Positions 1 through 9,095 of a stretch of 64,000 bases of DNA are shown here, piece after piece. A model generated the notes under the pieces. It worked only from the letters and a program-made list of their open reading frames with translations. It was not told where the DNA came from and did not search any database. Both the position numbers and the translations under genes were made by a program. The stretch lies in assembly GCA_019638625.1 (NCBI GenBank), contig JAHBTK010000006.1, positions 1-64,000 of the forward strand, read 5' to 3'. This stretch comes from Chitinophagaceae bacterium (GTDB lineage Bacteria; Bacteroidota; Bacteroidia; Chitinophagales; Chitinophagaceae). Every line of letters starts with the position of its first letter. The stretch's first letter is position 1.

Positions 1-10
1 TTTAAACCAT

Positions 11-466
11 TTAACTGTCTTCTTCATCATTTAATAAGTCCTTCGTTCTAAAGTATTGTGCCAAATCTATTTTAAACTGAGTTTTATCAAATTCTTCAAT
101 ATCAACTTTGTCTATTTTACCCAAGGAACTTACTATGCCTTTAGCCAAAAGCTTATTAGCTTCTTCATTGTTTGCTTTTTTGAAAGAGTCATAATCTATC
201 ACTATTCTATACTCCAATGTTTTTTCAACTTCAATGGTTATATCACGCTTCCTAACTTCTTTCTCTTTAGTGTATTTGGGTTTACCTGGCTGAAAAAATT
301 GAGCAAATTCCGGTCTAACGCAAATTATTCCAATATTAATTTCTTTTAGCCCTGGACCATAATCTTTACCTGCAAAGAAAAACTTCATATCATTTGAAAA
401 AGTAGTAATCAAGACAGATTTGGAAGTAATGTCTTCACTAATGTATTGTGCCAAACTCAATTCCAT
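11..466 (-). CDS. Hypothetical protein, candidate immunity partner of Rhs cassette 4
   Basis: A 151-aa protein with an ATG at 466, only 3 bases after the stop of the preceding Rhs cassette, so the two are probably read as one unit. It is acidic and soluble, with no signal peptide or membrane segment and a charged C-terminus. I do not recognise the family. The immunity role is inferred only from position: in polymorphic toxin loci a small unique gene directly after a variable tip usually encodes the cognate antidote. It could also be a general accessory protein. The gene itself is convincing because it is long, has an ATG and is tightly spaced. Confidence 0.7.
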   Translation of the reverse strand: MELSLAQYISEDITSKSVLITTFSNDMKFFFAGKDYGPGLKEINIGIICVRPEFAQFFQPGKPKYTKEKEVRKRDITIEVEKTLEYRIVIDYDSFKKANNEEANKLLAKGIVSSLGKIDKVDIEEFDKTQFKIDLAQYFRTKDLLNDEEDS

Positions 467-469
467 AAA

Positions 470-2251
470 TTATCTAAAAATTTTATTCCCTGGAGGAAGA
501 TGTCCATTTGCAAAAAAGTATCCATAAATTTTCACTTTTTCAGCAACTTTTATTTCTACCTGGTTACCAACCATTTCTGGAACCATTATTACTCCTAACC
601 CTGTCGATTTTAATTCATTAGGTGTATATCTGCCTAATCCTTGTGTGGTTTCTCCATATTTCCATACTTCACCGGCTTTCAAAAATGTTGTTCCTCCCCT
701 AACGTTAGGATACTCACCATCAACCGAAGCCCTCAGAGAGTATTGGAACCCAGGTGGCCCTATAATTTTTTGTAATATTCCAGCAACCTCACCTGCATAT
801 TTTTCAATTAAATCTGCATTCTTATATGCGGTATAAACAACACCACCAATAATTATTACAGGAATCGCAATATCATCGACAACTCCAATTACGGTAACAT
901 CATCCGCTACAAGAGCTCCAGACATGGCAAGTGAAGCCGTCATGGCAGAAAGGTCCCATTCCTCCTTATTAGAATTTGTAACATCACTCGCTTTATCCTC
1001 TTTCTTCTTACCCTTTCCTTTATCACTCCCTCCATTCTCACTATGCATCCGCTCCATCAACCAAAGATTAAACTTAAAAAACGCATCACGTTCCCGCCTT
1101 CTCTCTTCTTCTTCAGCATTTCTAGAACCCTGAGAATTTGTATCAAATTCATATGGCGACATCCCGTCAGGATCAATAAAAATAATCGGATTAGCTGCAG
1201 CATATGTATAAGGGGAGATGCTACTATATTTACCCGCCATTGGATCAATCTGATGCCACCGTCCTATCTGGTTATCATACATCCTTGCTCCATAATCGAG
1301 CCACTCAAGACCACTGCCATCGCTGAACTCCTTTCGCTGTTCTTCCTTGCCGTTGTATTTGTATTTATTCTCAGGGTTCCCGAACGCCAGTGCTTTACTA
1401 CTTATCCCAGCCATTGTGAGCCCGAACGGATAATAATGCGTTTCCTCCAGTATCGGTCCCCTGGTATGTGTTACCTGCAGGTTATCAAAGAACACGTCAA
1501 TGTTAGGTATCTCATTGCTAACATATACATAAAGATAACCGTTTTTGGTGATTGGAAGGTCCGGTTTTGTATGGACTTTCAATACATTGTCCGTTCCTAC
1601 CTGCTCAAAATTGCTGCCTGTGCTGACATACTTAAACTGCTCATCCAGCAATATCCAGTTCAGGTAGGCTTTGGGCTTGCCGGTGGTATAGCTCCGGGAG
1701 TTTAAAAAGCTGGTGGCTTCCGGGCTCAATATACCGGAGCTTTGCAGATCGTTTACTATTGTTCCTCCATGCACAGGCGCCGCAGCGCCGCCTACACTGC
1801 TGATCATCGCCGCTACCAGGTCTGTAAGCGCGTTAACAGGGGTGCCCAGGGTAGCGCCGTTTAATTTAAACCAACTGCTGACATGGATATTTACCTTGTC
1901 GCCTGCCATCACCTTCAGGGTAATGGAAGGTCCTATTTTGTGGCTGCCGGCAGCAGCCTTTACCCTGGCTACTTTGTTATTGGGGTTCGTATAGTTGTCT
2001 GTCGGATAGCCTGCCGGCTTGTCCACTCTTGTCTCCGGCAGTTTGGCATACAGGGTTTCTTCGGTGGCTGCCTGTGCGGTCTCCATACTGGCGGGCGGAT
2101 AGGCATCGGTTTTCTGCTCTTCGGTGAGCACCATCCTCGTATTACCCAGGTGGTCTTTAAGGAAGTAATCGTAGGCGAAGCCCGTGGGTACATTGAACCA
2201 CGCGGTTCGGTGACAACACCGACCGCAGGCATAAATGCAAAAGCCCGGCAA
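470..2251 (-). CDS. 5'-truncated Rhs cassette 4 with a GIY-YIG-like C-terminal tip
   Basis: Rhs homology begins near base 2190 at the motif [10 protein letters not shown] and runs through the core, with [11 protein letters not shown] and DPDGM near residues 340-365. The remaining 230 residues are a unique tip. The tip ends with WKYGET (about residue 530), a later Glu in VEIKVAEK (about 565) and a final LPPGN. This order resembles GIY-YIG/URI nucleases, which is an inference from motif spacing. The open frame begins at a TTG inside the terminator of the upstream gene and passes through a 37-bp repeat, and no ATG or signal peptide exists. It is therefore more likely a silent cassette donating tips to the full-length rhs gene than an independently secreted toxin. 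Confidence 0.75.
   Translation of the reverse strand: MPGFCIYACGRCCHRTAWFNVPTGFAYDYFLKDHLGNTRMVLTEEQKTDAYPPASMETAQAATEETLYAKLPETRVDKPAGYPTDNYTNPNNKVARVKAAAGSHKIGPSITLKVMAGDKVNIHVSSWFKLNGATLGTPVNALTDLVAAMISSVGGAAAPVHGGTIVNDLQSSGILSPEATSFLNSRSYTTGKPKAYLNWILLDEQFKYVSTGSNFEQVGTDNVLKVHTKPDLPITKNGYLYVYVSNEIPNIDVFFDNLQVTHTRGPILEETHYYPFGLTMAGISSKALAFGNPENKYKYNGKEEQRKEFSDGSGLEWLDYGARMYDNQIGRWHQIDPMAGKYSSISPYTYAAANPIIFIDPDGMSPYEFDTNSQGSRNAEEEERRRERDAFFKFNLWLMERMHSENGGSDKGKGKKKEDKASDVTNSNKEEWDLSAMTASLAMSGALVADDVTVIGVVDDIAIPVIIIGGVVYTAYKNADLIEKYAGEVAGILQKIIGPPGFQYSLRASVDGEYPNVRGGTTFLKAGEVWKYGETTQGLGRYTPNELKSTGLGVIMVPEMVGNQVEIKVAEKVKIYGYFFANGHLPPGNKIFR
1413..2170 (-). repeat. Long Rhs direct repeat, cassette 4 copy (partner near 8231-8975)
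   Basis: About 750 bp of cassette 4 is nearly identical to the corresponding part of cassette 1 and differs at only scattered codons (for example H/R, L/P, I/V and T/I substitutions). Such a long identical tract in direct orientation can recombine and would swap everything downstream of it. The boundaries are estimated by eye. Confidence 0.75.
2195..2231. repeat. 37-bp boundary repeat, copy A
   Basis: This copy matches those at 4416-4452 and 6679-6715. It contains the imperfect palindrome GAACC-ACGC-GGTTC. It lies directly upstream (in minus orientation) of the point where Rhs homology begins in cassette 4. Its small ATG reading frame (MPAVGVV...) is out of frame with Rhs here. Confidence 0.85.
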
Positions 2252-2262
2252 CGCCGGGCTTT
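2240..2262 (-). terminator. Rho-independent terminator after the DUF1493-like gene
   Basis: A 10-bp perfect stem, AAAGCCCGGC / GCCGGGCTTT, with an AAC loop lies 5 bases past the stop codon of the DUF1493-like gene. The apparent start of cassette 4 lies inside this hairpin, so transcription from upstream should largely stop before that cassette. Confidence 0.8.
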
Positions 2263-2267
2263 ATATT

Positions 2268-2594
2268 TCAACTATTTATTACTTCCTCATCTAAGCGACC
2301 CGCTATTATCGCTTTCTCTAAATGACCAACCGTTAACGGCTCTATTTTTCTGTTTTGAAGATTAAAAACTCCCGGCTCATCATAGAAGTATTTTGTAAAG
2401 TTGAAATTAGAAATATCAATGTTATACCTTCTGCTAAAAGCAATTAATAAGTCTTCTGCGTCATCGCCTGTCACACCCAACTCATCTTCAATTAACGTTT
2501 TCCTCGTAATAAGTGTATCATATACACCTATCTGATTTCTCACAAACATTACAAGCTCGTTAAATAGCTTTTCATTTGCCTTATATAGTTCCAT
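2268..2594 (-). CDS. DUF1493-like small protein, candidate immunity partner of cassette 3
   Basis: About 108 aa from the ATG at 2594; an ATG at 2630 is also in frame but would overlap the Rhs stop by 25 bases. The centre reads TLIEDELGVTGDDAEDLL followed by a FSRRYNIDIS segment and a KYFYDE motif. This pattern is typical of DUF1493 proteins, small acidic proteins somewhat like acyl carrier proteins in layout but without a clear Asp-Ser-Leu attachment site. It follows cassette 3 directly and is closed by a strong terminator, so an antidote role is inferred from context. The family assignment is from remembered motif patterns. Confidence 0.75.
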   Translation of the reverse strand: MELYKANEKLFNELVMFVRNQIGVYDTLITRKTLIEDELGVTGDDAEDLLIAFSRRYNIDISNFNFTKYFYDEPGVFNLQNRKIEPLTVGHLEKAIIAGRLDEEVINS

Positions 2595-2605
2595 TCTCTT
2601 ACTTT

Positions 2606-4453
2606 TTAATGAGGTAAATTCGCCATCCAATTACCCGAACGCTTATTAGATTCATGATACTTTGCAGCTCCCTCTGACATTGGCAAAAATATATTAACAG
2701 AAGCATCATACATAGTGTAAACGATAAATGCACGCCCTGCAATTCTAGTCCCCCATCGGCCCAAATATCTTCCCCATGTACCTGCATAACGCTTAGACCC
2801 ATTCAATGTATGAGTATACAATCGCGTTTTACCTCCTATATTAATTGGCTTTTTCCATTTACCTAAAGTATTCGATAATATTGTTGTTTGTTTAGAAGAG
2901 TTAGGCAAAACCGGCCCAAACCATTTCTTGGGTAGTGGTGCAGACAAAACCCCACCACCATAAACAGACCCTCTTACCCACCATGAATTCAAAGGATTAC
3001 TATTGCTATTTTGAGTTGCGGTAACTGTTACATTACTTGCCCACTCTTTATCAGTCAAATTAATTCCATTGATTGTTGTATCAAGCCCAAACAAATAAAT
3101 ATACTTTAACGGATTATTGAGTACATAAGCATACGGGCTCATGTTATAATGTACAGCAGAGTTTTCAGCTGTTATTGCATTTGTAGGATTAATGAGTAAA
3201 CTGTACATAAAATCTCTCTCTATGAACTCTGACATATTACCATTGTCTTCTAACTCATCTCCATCAAAACTGAACCACTTATTATTTTTATGTAACCCTC
3301 CTTCCGTTCCATACTCATCCTCTTGTAACGGGTCTTGTACATGCCATCTCCCAATCTGCGCATCATACATCCTGGCTCCAAAGTCCAACCACTCCAGCCC
3401 GCTACCATCACTAAACTCCTTCCTCTGTTCTTCCTTACCGTTGTATTTGTATTTGTTTTCAGGACTACCGAACGCTAATGCTTTGGAGCTTATCCCCGCC
3501 ATCGTGAGTCCGAACGGATAATAATGCGTTTCCTCCAGTATCTGTCCACGGGTATGGATGACCTGTAAATTGTCAAAGAACACGTTAACGGGACTCTCGT
3601 TACTCACGTAAATATACACATATCCGTTTTTTGTAGCGGTTTTATTTGTTAAATCCGTATGCGTTTTAACAACACTGTTACTACCTACCTTGCTGAAATT
3701 GCTGGCGACCACCTTGAACTGTTCGTCAAAAAAGATATAGTTGATGTATGCCTTGGGTACCGTGGGCGCTCCTGCCGCATTGCTGGTCTGGTTCGTCAAC
3801 AGCGTGTTGATGCCGGTAGTGGTATTGCTGTTGCCGTTGAGCTGGCTGGCGGTTACCCCGCCATGGCTGGCAGCGGCTATGCCACCCGTGGGTCCACCCA
3901 GCAGGCCGGTGACTATTTCCAGGGTGGGGATGGCAAGGTTGGCTCCCGTGCCGCCGGTATTGTTCTGGAAGTAATAGCTCTTGCCCAAAATATCTATTCT
4001 ATCCCCCGCCATTACTTTTAAGGTAATGCCCAGCCCGATTTTGTTGGTGCTGCCATTGAGCTTGTACAGCTTGGCGCTGTTGGCGGTCACATTGCTGTTG
4101 GGATTGGGGTTCACCGGCGGGTTACCATTGTGATTGGGATAGTCCGTTATGCCGGTGGCATCGGTCTTGGGTACAACTTTGGATGGGTCGATGGTATAAT
4201 AATCTTTTTCAATAAACGCCGCGTTGGGGCTGCCGCCGGTGGTAAGACTGCCTTCCAGGGTGGCAGCGGGATAGATGTCCTGCTTCTGCTCTTCTGTAAG
4301 CACCATCCTTATATTGCCCAGGTGGTCTTTGAGGAAGTAATCGTAGGCGAAGCCGGTGGGTACATTAGGGCTGGCGGCATTGTTGAATATATACCAACCC
4401 CGCAGAGTCGCCACCGAACCACGCGGTTCGGTGACAACACCGACCGCAGGCAC
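2606..4453 (-). CDS. 5'-truncated Rhs cassette 3
   Basis: A 615-codon frame beginning at a GTG inside the 37-bp repeat. Rhs homology starts at [10 protein letters not shown] and continues through [16 protein letters not shown] and MYDAQIGRW, ending with [14 protein letters not shown] near residue 456. The usual D-P-x-G end of the core is changed here (YIYLFG where other copies have IDPDG or NDPLG). The 155-residue tip is basic and rich in Gly, Trp and Tyr, and I do not recognise it; a hydrophobic stretch ([16 protein letters not shown]) lies near its end. It lacks an ATG and a signal peptide. A DUF1493-like gene follows directly and is the likely antidote. Confidence 0.75.
   Translation of the reverse strand: MPAVGVVTEPRGSVATLRGWYIFNNAASPNVPTGFAYDYFLKDHLGNIRMVLTEEQKQDIYPAATLEGSLTTGGSPNAAFIEKDYYTIDPSKVVPKTDATGITDYPNHNGNPPVNPNPNSNVTANSAKLYKLNGSTNKIGLGITLKVMAGDRIDILGKSYYFQNNTGGTGANLAIPTLEIVTGLLGGPTGGIAAASHGGVTASQLNGNSNTTTGINTLLTNQTSNAAGAPTVPKAYINYIFFDEQFKVVASNFSKVGSNSVVKTHTDLTNKTATKNGYVYIYVSNESPVNVFFDNLQVIHTRGQILEETHYYPFGLTMAGISSKALAFGSPENKYKYNGKEEQRKEFSDGSGLEWLDFGARMYDAQIGRWHVQDPLQEDEYGTEGGLHKNNKWFSFDGDELEDNGNMSEFIERDFMYSLLINPTNAITAENSAVHYNMSPYAYVLNNPLKYIYLFGLDTTINGINLTDKEWASNVTVTATQNSNSNPLNSWWVRGSVYGGGVLSAPLPKKWFGPVLPNSSKQTTILSNTLGKWKKPINIGGKTRLYTHTLNGSKRYAGTWGRYLGRWGTRIAGRAFIVYTMYDASVNIFLPMSEGAAKYHESNKRSGNWMANLPH
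4416..4452. repeat. 37-bp boundary repeat, copy B
   Basis: Second copy of the palindromic boundary repeat. Here the similarity to Bacteroidota REP-like sequence extends further, to about base 4395, with an added CCCCGCAGAGTCGCC segment. In this copy the frame [12 protein letters not shown] is fused in frame to the Rhs sequence through a short stretch ([11 protein letters not shown]). Confidence 0.85.
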
Positions 4454-4460
4454 AAAAAAA

Positions 4461-5024
4461 TCAAAACTCTTTCTCGCTTATTGTTCCATCTTTGTTGTAA
4501 TAACGCCATACTCCGACTCGTTTATCATCTGCAAATTCTCCTTCACAATATAATTTTCCATTATCGTCATAGTACGTCCAATGACCATGTCTCATAATCA
4601 CACTAGTAATAAATACTGATTTTTCTGTATCAAATTCATCATAAACGGTAATGGAATCGTTAAAAGGTCTGGATGAAATTGAACCTCTGGCTATCACTAT
4701 ATTATTATCATTATTATAAATAATCCTCTCGGCTTTTAATTCTATAGTGTCATAGTATACCTCCATTTCAAGTAATTTTCCATATCTGCTTAATTTTTTC
4801 CAAACTCCTATGTGCTTATTATTATAATAAAAGCCTTCGCATAAAACCATACTATTGTTTCCCCGATGATAAGGCATACCAAACTTCCAAAAACCCTGCT
4901 TTAACCCAATTGAATCCTTCTTGTTAGGCGCCGGATTCGGTAACTGATATTGGGCAGCAGCTATTTCAACTTTCCAAATTATCAGAAAGGCAATGAAAGT
5001 ATTTATTAAAAAAAATTTACTCAT
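4461..5024 (-). CDS. YwqK/MORN-like exported protein, candidate partner of cassette 2
   Basis: A 187-aa protein with an N-terminal signal-like hydrophobic stretch (about residues 4-23, ending AAAQ). It has several short tandem units of the form G-x-W-x-Y-Y-x-x-x-G-x-L, for example [19 protein letters not shown] and [12 protein letters not shown] near the C-terminus. These are the MORN-like units seen in the YwqK family of toxin antidotes and in many Bacteroidota exported proteins. It starts 24 bases after the Rhs tip at 5049, consistent with an immunity role in the periplasm. That role is inferred from position. Confidence 0.75.
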   Translation of the reverse strand: MSKFFLINTFIAFLIIWKVEIAAAQYQLPNPAPNKKDSIGLKQGFWKFGMPYHRGNNSMVLCEGFYYNNKHIGVWKKLSRYGKLLEMEVYYDTIELKAERIIYNNDNNIVIARGSISSRPFNDSITVYDEFDTEKSVFITSVIMRHGHWTYYDDNGKLYCEGEFADDKRVGVWRYYNKDGTISEKEF

Positions 5025-5048
5025 TGATTTATTTAAATATGAATTTTG

Positions 5049-5648
5049 TTACTTATCTGACTTAAATCGCTTTTCTTGAGCTTGCTCTTCTTTAGTATTT
5101 TTGTTAAGGGCACGTCCACCAACCAATCTAGAAACTACTCTCTGTGAAGTCCTACCATAGTGAATCCTTATTTCTCGTGTATTTAGATAATTACCACTTC
5201 GATCAACATAATCAAATCTTTTGATAAATATACCGCTTTCTTCAGATGCATTACCGATATGCCGAGAATTTGCTTCTCTCTTTCCGGTTATTCGAAATTC
5301 AACGCTATTTGCTTCGGCATGGTTGGGACCATACTCCTTGTTACCTGTTTTTTCTGCATTATATCTCTCAGCCGTTTCATGTATAATGGTGTTCAAAGGA
5401 TCTCTCCATTTTGAGTGTTCCTCGAAATCATCAGTATCAACTTTTTGATGACCCTCACCAAAAGCGAAACCTTCAGTATAATACTTTTCCTCTTCTGAGG
5501 AAATAATTTTGAACGTTACACCAATATCTGAAGAAATTACTCCTTGCATGTACTCAACTCCTGCAAGCTGTTCTTTTGAAAGATTACTCCGCCCTGGCGC
5601 AGGTTTGGTAGCTTTGCCTTGTGCCTGGCCAGACCTGCTGCCTTTCTG
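5049..5648 (-). pseudogene. Detached Rhs C-terminal tip of cassette 2, metallopeptidase-like
   Basis: The frame is open from 5648 to 5049. The only internal ATG is at 5549, but upstream codons read a plausible tip linker (PAPGRSNLSKEQLAGVEYM), so this is the tail of a longer Rhs protein whose core is missing. The tip contains IIHETAERYNAE followed by NHAEA, resembling the HExxE/HExxH helix plus downstream ligand of toxin metallopeptidases. Catalysis is inferred only. The upstream sequence is a palindromic block and then a group II intron remnant, so no start codon or core remains. It is followed by the YwqK-like gene. Confidence 0.7.
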
Positions 5649-5772
5649 TTACTTATCCTAATCTCTTAAACAGGCATTGCATAAATAGCATGGCTATTAT
5701 TATAGCGAAACAAGTAATGCTTAGGCAGCAGGTCAGCCAACACACAACGCCATCGCCTCAGACCTGCGCCAG
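5594..5772. repeat. Nested inverted-repeat block at the intron/Rhs junction
   Basis: Outer arms CTGGCGCAGGT (5594-5604) and ACCTGCGCCAG (5762-5772) enclose inner arms ACCTGCTGCCT (5633-5643) and AGGCAGCAGGT (5723-5733). The centre holds a further perfect hairpin AATAGC-ATG-GCTATT (5684-5698) and GCATT/AATGC arms. The inner 101-bp unit has the size and symmetry of a small non-autonomous element or a folded RNA. I cannot assign it to a known family. Confidence 0.6.
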
Positions 5773-5842
5773 CCGAGACTTCCCGGACCATGTCTTTGGT
5801 TACCGGAACCGGTTTTGATTTTGTCTCGAATAAGTCTGTCAT
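5666..5842 (-). pseudogene. ltrA-like: Truncated start of a group II intron reverse transcriptase/maturase
   Basis: From an ATG at 5842 the first 20 residues read MTDLFETKSKPVPVTKDMVR. This is the N-terminal signature of Bacteroidota group II intron-encoded proteins, which normally continue EAYxKVKxNKGxAGxDG. After about residue 21 the similarity ends, and the frame runs into the palindromic block and stops after 58 codons. No reverse-transcriptase or maturase domain remains, so it cannot function. Confidence 0.7.
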
Positions 5843-6382
5843 CCTTAATTGTCCTAAGTTGTTTACCTGTTCAAGACTGTATGTCTGTCGTCCTTCGCTC
5901 CATGTTCATTACAAACACTTCATTGCTATTACAACGACATCCGTCATCCTTACAAACTTCGATACTGTAAGCCTTGTGGGTATTGCCCATTTGTGCCGTT
6001 CTCTTTGCATTTTGTAAGAACTTCCTGAGTTCCGTATAAAAGCCTGAAATTAAGTTCACACCTGCTCAGTTGCGTTTGCCCTGTAACCAATATTCAAGCT
6101 CCCGTTACAGCTTTTCACTTGCAGCCAAGAATGCAAGCTTTTGACAAAATGTAGCCACTTCACACAACTTCTTCACAGGTTCACTTTCGTTTGTCTCCTT
6201 AATTCGTACCTGATCCCGCTTGTAGCGGGACCTTTTCTTCCTACCGTTTAACACCTGTTTGTTACCATCCAAGCATCGGGAAGTGGTTTGATGCCTGCTC
6301 TTGAAAGCCGACACCGATGGGTCGTCCATCATCTTTTATACAGCATTGACTAACTGTTTGGTGTTAGTCATTCACAGCACAC
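5773..6382 (-). mobile_element. Group II intron, 5' fragment only
   Basis: On the minus strand the Rhs coding sequence ends at codon Lys (AAG, 6385-6383) and is followed at once by GTGTGCTGTGAATGACT, matching the GUGYG 5' end of group II introns. The same Rhs sequence continues uninterrupted in cassette 3 (AAG followed by CTGTACAAG), which fixes the insertion point. About 600 bases of structured, non-coding sequence follow and lead to the start of an intron-encoded protein. Domains V and VI and the 3' splice site are absent, so the intron is dead in cis. This stretch is otherwise gene-free. Confidence 0.75.
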
Positions 6383-6703
6383 CTTGGCGCTGTTGGCGGT
6401 CACATTGCTGTTGGGGTTGGGGTTTACCGGCGGGTTACCATTGTGATTGGGATAGTCCGTTATGCCGGTGGCATCGGTCTTGGGTACAACTTTTGATGGG
6501 TCTATGGTATAATAATCTTTTTCAATAAACGCCGCATTGGGGCTGCCGCCGGTGGTAAGATTGCCTTCCAGGGTGGCAGCGGGATAGATGTCCTGCTTCT
6601 GCTCTTCCGTAAGCACCATCCTTATATTGCCCAGGTGGTCTCTGAGAAAATAATCGTAGGCGAAGCCCGTGGGTACATGAACCACGCGGTTCGGTGACAA
6701 CAC
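6383..6703 (-). pseudogene. Rhs cassette 2, 5' remnant interrupted by the group II intron
   Basis: About 100 codons of Rhs sequence beginning at [10 protein letters not shown] next to boundary repeat copy C and ending at NSAK, where intron sequence starts. It is almost identical to the matching part of cassette 3 (the LEGxLTTGGSP, [10 protein letters not shown] and [11 protein letters not shown] segments). The rest of the core, including the DPxG region, is missing. The corresponding tip lies beyond the intron remnant at 5049-5648. Its frame starts only at a GTG and reads through a few intron codons to a stop at 6368. Confidence 0.85.
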
Positions 6704-6715
6704 CGACCGCAGGCA
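6679..6715. repeat. 37-bp boundary repeat, copy C
   Basis: Third copy of the palindromic boundary repeat, again directly upstream of the [10 protein letters not shown] junction. The number of bases between repeat and Rhs sequence differs by one from copy A. The small MPAVGVV frame is out of phase with Rhs in this copy as well. Confidence 0.85.
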
Positions 6716-6784
6716 TAAACTTTATACGATTTATGCATTTGCTGTCCGAGCTTCAGGTTAGACTTAGTAAACTGTGTTCCCGTC

Positions 6785-7249
6785 TTAGCGGCTTTCTAAG
6801 TAATCTACCAACAGTTGTTCTAAATCTTCATCTAAATCATCATATTCATTATCTAACAATTCCAAGGAATCACATAATTCTTCATCAAAATCTGCTATCC
6901 TTAAAAGCTCTCTACTAAAAATTTTTGCTCTAAATTCATCTACACTCAATTCTTCAATATTCACTTGACTTATTGCCCTTTCTAAAATACTTGAAGTTTT
7001 AAAAGCTTTTATCAACTTTAAATGTTCAACTGTTAAGTATGCGAACTGACCATAAGAGTTGAAAAAATACTGATGCAACCCCCCATTAAATACTTGCTGA
7101 TGAAAAACGACTATCGTATATACTATTTGAAGATGCAATGGTAAATTTATAACATAACTATACCAAAGGTCTTTGTCGTTCAAAATAGTTTCATTCAGTC
7201 CTGTTACTGCTTCTTTATAGTACTTATCTGTTATTTCTTCGTTTTTCAT
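6785..7249 (-). CDS. DUF4375 (DMP19-like) protein, candidate immunity partner of cassette 1
   Basis: A 154-aa acidic cytosolic protein with an ATG 4 bases after the stop of cassette 1. The central region contains VVFHQQVFNGGLHQYFFNSYGQFA, matching the DUF4375/DMP19 signature in which a short helix is followed by NGGFxQYFxNSxGxxA. Members of this family often sit next to variable toxin tips in polymorphic toxin loci, and the very acidic C-terminus fits a protein that binds a basic nuclease. That it neutralises the cassette 1 tip is an inference from adjacency. Confidence 0.8.
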   Translation of the reverse strand: MKNEEITDKYYKEAVTGLNETILNDKDLWYSYVINLPLHLQIVYTIVVFHQQVFNGGLHQYFFNSYGQFAYLTVEHLKLIKAFKTSSILERAISQVNIEELSVDEFRAKIFSRELLRIADFDEELCDSLELLDNEYDDLDEDLEQLLVDYLESR

Positions 7250-7253
7250 ATCA

Positions 7254-9095
7254 TTACTTAATAAATGCTCCTGGATACATTGTTTTATTCATTTGAATTA
7301 ATTGCTGCAAGGAACTATTTGGGACATTTGGATACACACGTCTTAATTCAAAAATATCTCTTGCTAACACTTGTCGTGCATTTGAAAAACCTGAGGTTCC
7401 TCTTGAAAGAACACCGCTTCCTAACGTATGGCCTTGTTTTGGAACCAAAATAGAAGGTGCTGTATTGGCATTATAACCTGGAATGAATTTTTTCATTAGT
7501 GCTCTCTGTCCAACGTGGTGAGCTTCCAAACCTGCTTCGACACCTTTCAAAGTATTATATGAGCCTACCTCAAAAACCCTACTTCCCCCCTTAGCGGCTT
7601 CTTCCAGCCCCTCAATAACAGTTCTTCCTCTTTTAAAGTTAAACAACTTTGCCGCGTAGCTTAAATACTTAAGCTTCAACACCCAACCCATCGGCACAAA
7701 AGAAGAGCCAACCGCTATTACCACCTTGTCTCCTTCACGGGTCATTTCATGAACCCGCTCCATATGTCGTTGTACACCGTCCCAGTTTTGTAACCGGCGC
7801 CTGAGCGCATCATCTGCAACCCCGTTAAAATCCATTCCCCGGTCACGCATCTGCCAATAGAGCAACTGCAATTGTGTATGATTCAGTCTCCTTGAACCTA
7901 CCACATAAATGTGCTCTAAATACTTGAACTTCTTTAACTCCTCAGATGTTGGTTCATCATCATTCGGGTCATTTTCCATGAGCCCCAAGGGGTCATTAAA
8001 AGAAATAGGATTGTTCAGAACAAATTGATATGGGGATACTTCCCAGTTGCCATCAGCCAGTTCATCTATCTGATGGAACCTTCCTATCTGCGGGTCATAC
8101 ATTCTAAAGGTAGCATCATACCACTCTAACCCGCTACCATCGGAGAACTCTTCGTTTTGCAGCTCATTCCCATCGTTAAACCCATACTTGTTTTCAATTA
8201 ACCCGTTTAAAGCCTTCGATGATATCCCCGCCATAGTGAGCCCGAACGGATAATAATGTGTTTCCTCCAGGATAGGACCACGGATATGCGTTACCTGTAA
8301 ATTATCAAAGAACACATCTATGTTAGGCGTTTCATTGCTAACATATACATAAAGATAACCGTTTTTGGTGATTGGAAGGTCCTGTTTTGTATGGACTTTC
8401 AATACATTGTCCGTTCCTACCTGCTCAAAATTGCTGCCTGTGCTGACATACTTAAACTGCTCGTCCAGCAATATCCAGTTCAGGTAGGCTTTGGGCTTGC
8501 CGGTGGTATAGCTCCGGGAGTTTAAAAAGCTGGTGGCTTCCGGGCTCAATATGCCGGAGCTTTGCAGATCGTTTACTATTGTTCCTCCATGTGCAGGCAC
8601 TGCAGCGCCACCCACACTGCTGACCATTGCCGCTACCAGGTCTGTAAGCGCATTAACAGGGGTGCCCGGGGTGGCGCCGTTTAATTTAAACCAACTGCTG
8701 ACACGGATATTTACCTTGTCTCCCGCCATCACCTTCAGGGTAATGGAAGGTCCTATTTTGTGGCTGCCGGCAGCAGCCTTTACCCTGGCTACTTTGTTAT
8801 TGGGGTTCGTATAGTTGTCTGTCGGATAGCCTGCCGGCTTGTCCACTCTTGTCTCCGGCAGTTTGGCATACAGGGTTTCTTCCGTAGCTGCCTGTGCGGT
8901 CTCCATACTGGCGGGTGGATAGGCATCGGTTTTCTGCTCTTCGGTGATCACCATCCTTATATTGCCTAGGTGGTCTTTGATAAAATAGTCGTAGTGCAGG
9001 GTATTGTTGTTGTGATCAAAGCGTATCCGTCCTTCCTCGTGCCCTATGAACAGCAGCCGGTCGGTGTAATTGGGGTTGTCGGGATCGGCAGGCAC
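7254..9095 (-). CDS. 5'-truncated Rhs cassette 1 with a His-Me/HNH-like tip
   Basis: Rhs homology starts at a [14 protein letters not shown] motif that is shared with the full-length rhs gene, but the only start is a GTG. The middle 270 residues are almost identical to cassette 4. The core then diverges ([15 protein letters not shown]) and closes with [10 protein letters not shown] and [13 protein letters not shown] near residue 370. The tip of about 240 residues ends with [15 protein letters not shown], then a GH about 28 residues later and a helical end ([13 protein letters not shown]). Paired HH and GH motifs are typical of treble-clef His-Me finger nuclease toxins; this is an inference. 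A DMP19-like gene follows at 4 bases. Confidence 0.75.
   Translation of the reverse strand: MPADPDNPNYTDRLLFIGHEEGRIRFDHNNNTLHYDYFIKDHLGNIRMVITEEQKTDAYPPASMETAQAATEETLYAKLPETRVDKPAGYPTDNYTNPNNKVARVKAAAGSHKIGPSITLKVMAGDKVNIRVSSWFKLNGATPGTPVNALTDLVAAMVSSVGGAAVPAHGGTIVNDLQSSGILSPEATSFLNSRSYTTGKPKAYLNWILLDEQFKYVSTGSNFEQVGTDNVLKVHTKQDLPITKNGYLYVYVSNETPNIDVFFDNLQVTHIRGPILEETHYYPFGLTMAGISSKALNGLIENKYGFNDGNELQNEEFSDGSGLEWYDATFRMYDPQIGRFHQIDELADGNWEVSPYQFVLNNPISFNDPLGLMENDPNDDEPTSEELKKFKYLEHIYVVGSRRLNHTQLQLLYWQMRDRGMDFNGVADDALRRRLQNWDGVQRHMERVHEMTREGDKVVIAVGSSFVPMGWVLKLKYLSYAAKLFNFKRGRTVIEGLEEAAKGGSRVFEVGSYNTLKGVEAGLEAHHVGQRALMKKFIPGYNANTAPSILVPKQGHTLGSGVLSRGTSGFSNARQVLARDIFELRRVYPNVPNSSLQQLIQMNKTMYPGAFIK
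8231..8975 (-). repeat. Long Rhs direct repeat, cassette 1 copy (partner near 1413-2170)
   Basis: Partner of the tract in cassette 4. The same Rhs block is replaced by different sequence in the full-length gene (from [12 protein letters not shown] onward) and in cassettes 2 and 3. At least three alleles of this middle block are therefore present in one locus. Confidence 0.75.

Noticed and set aside
5621-6378. Small plus- and minus-strand genes in the intron region
   Set aside because: The sequence is structured intron RNA and palindromic spacer; frames are short and lack recognisable domains apart from the maturase start.
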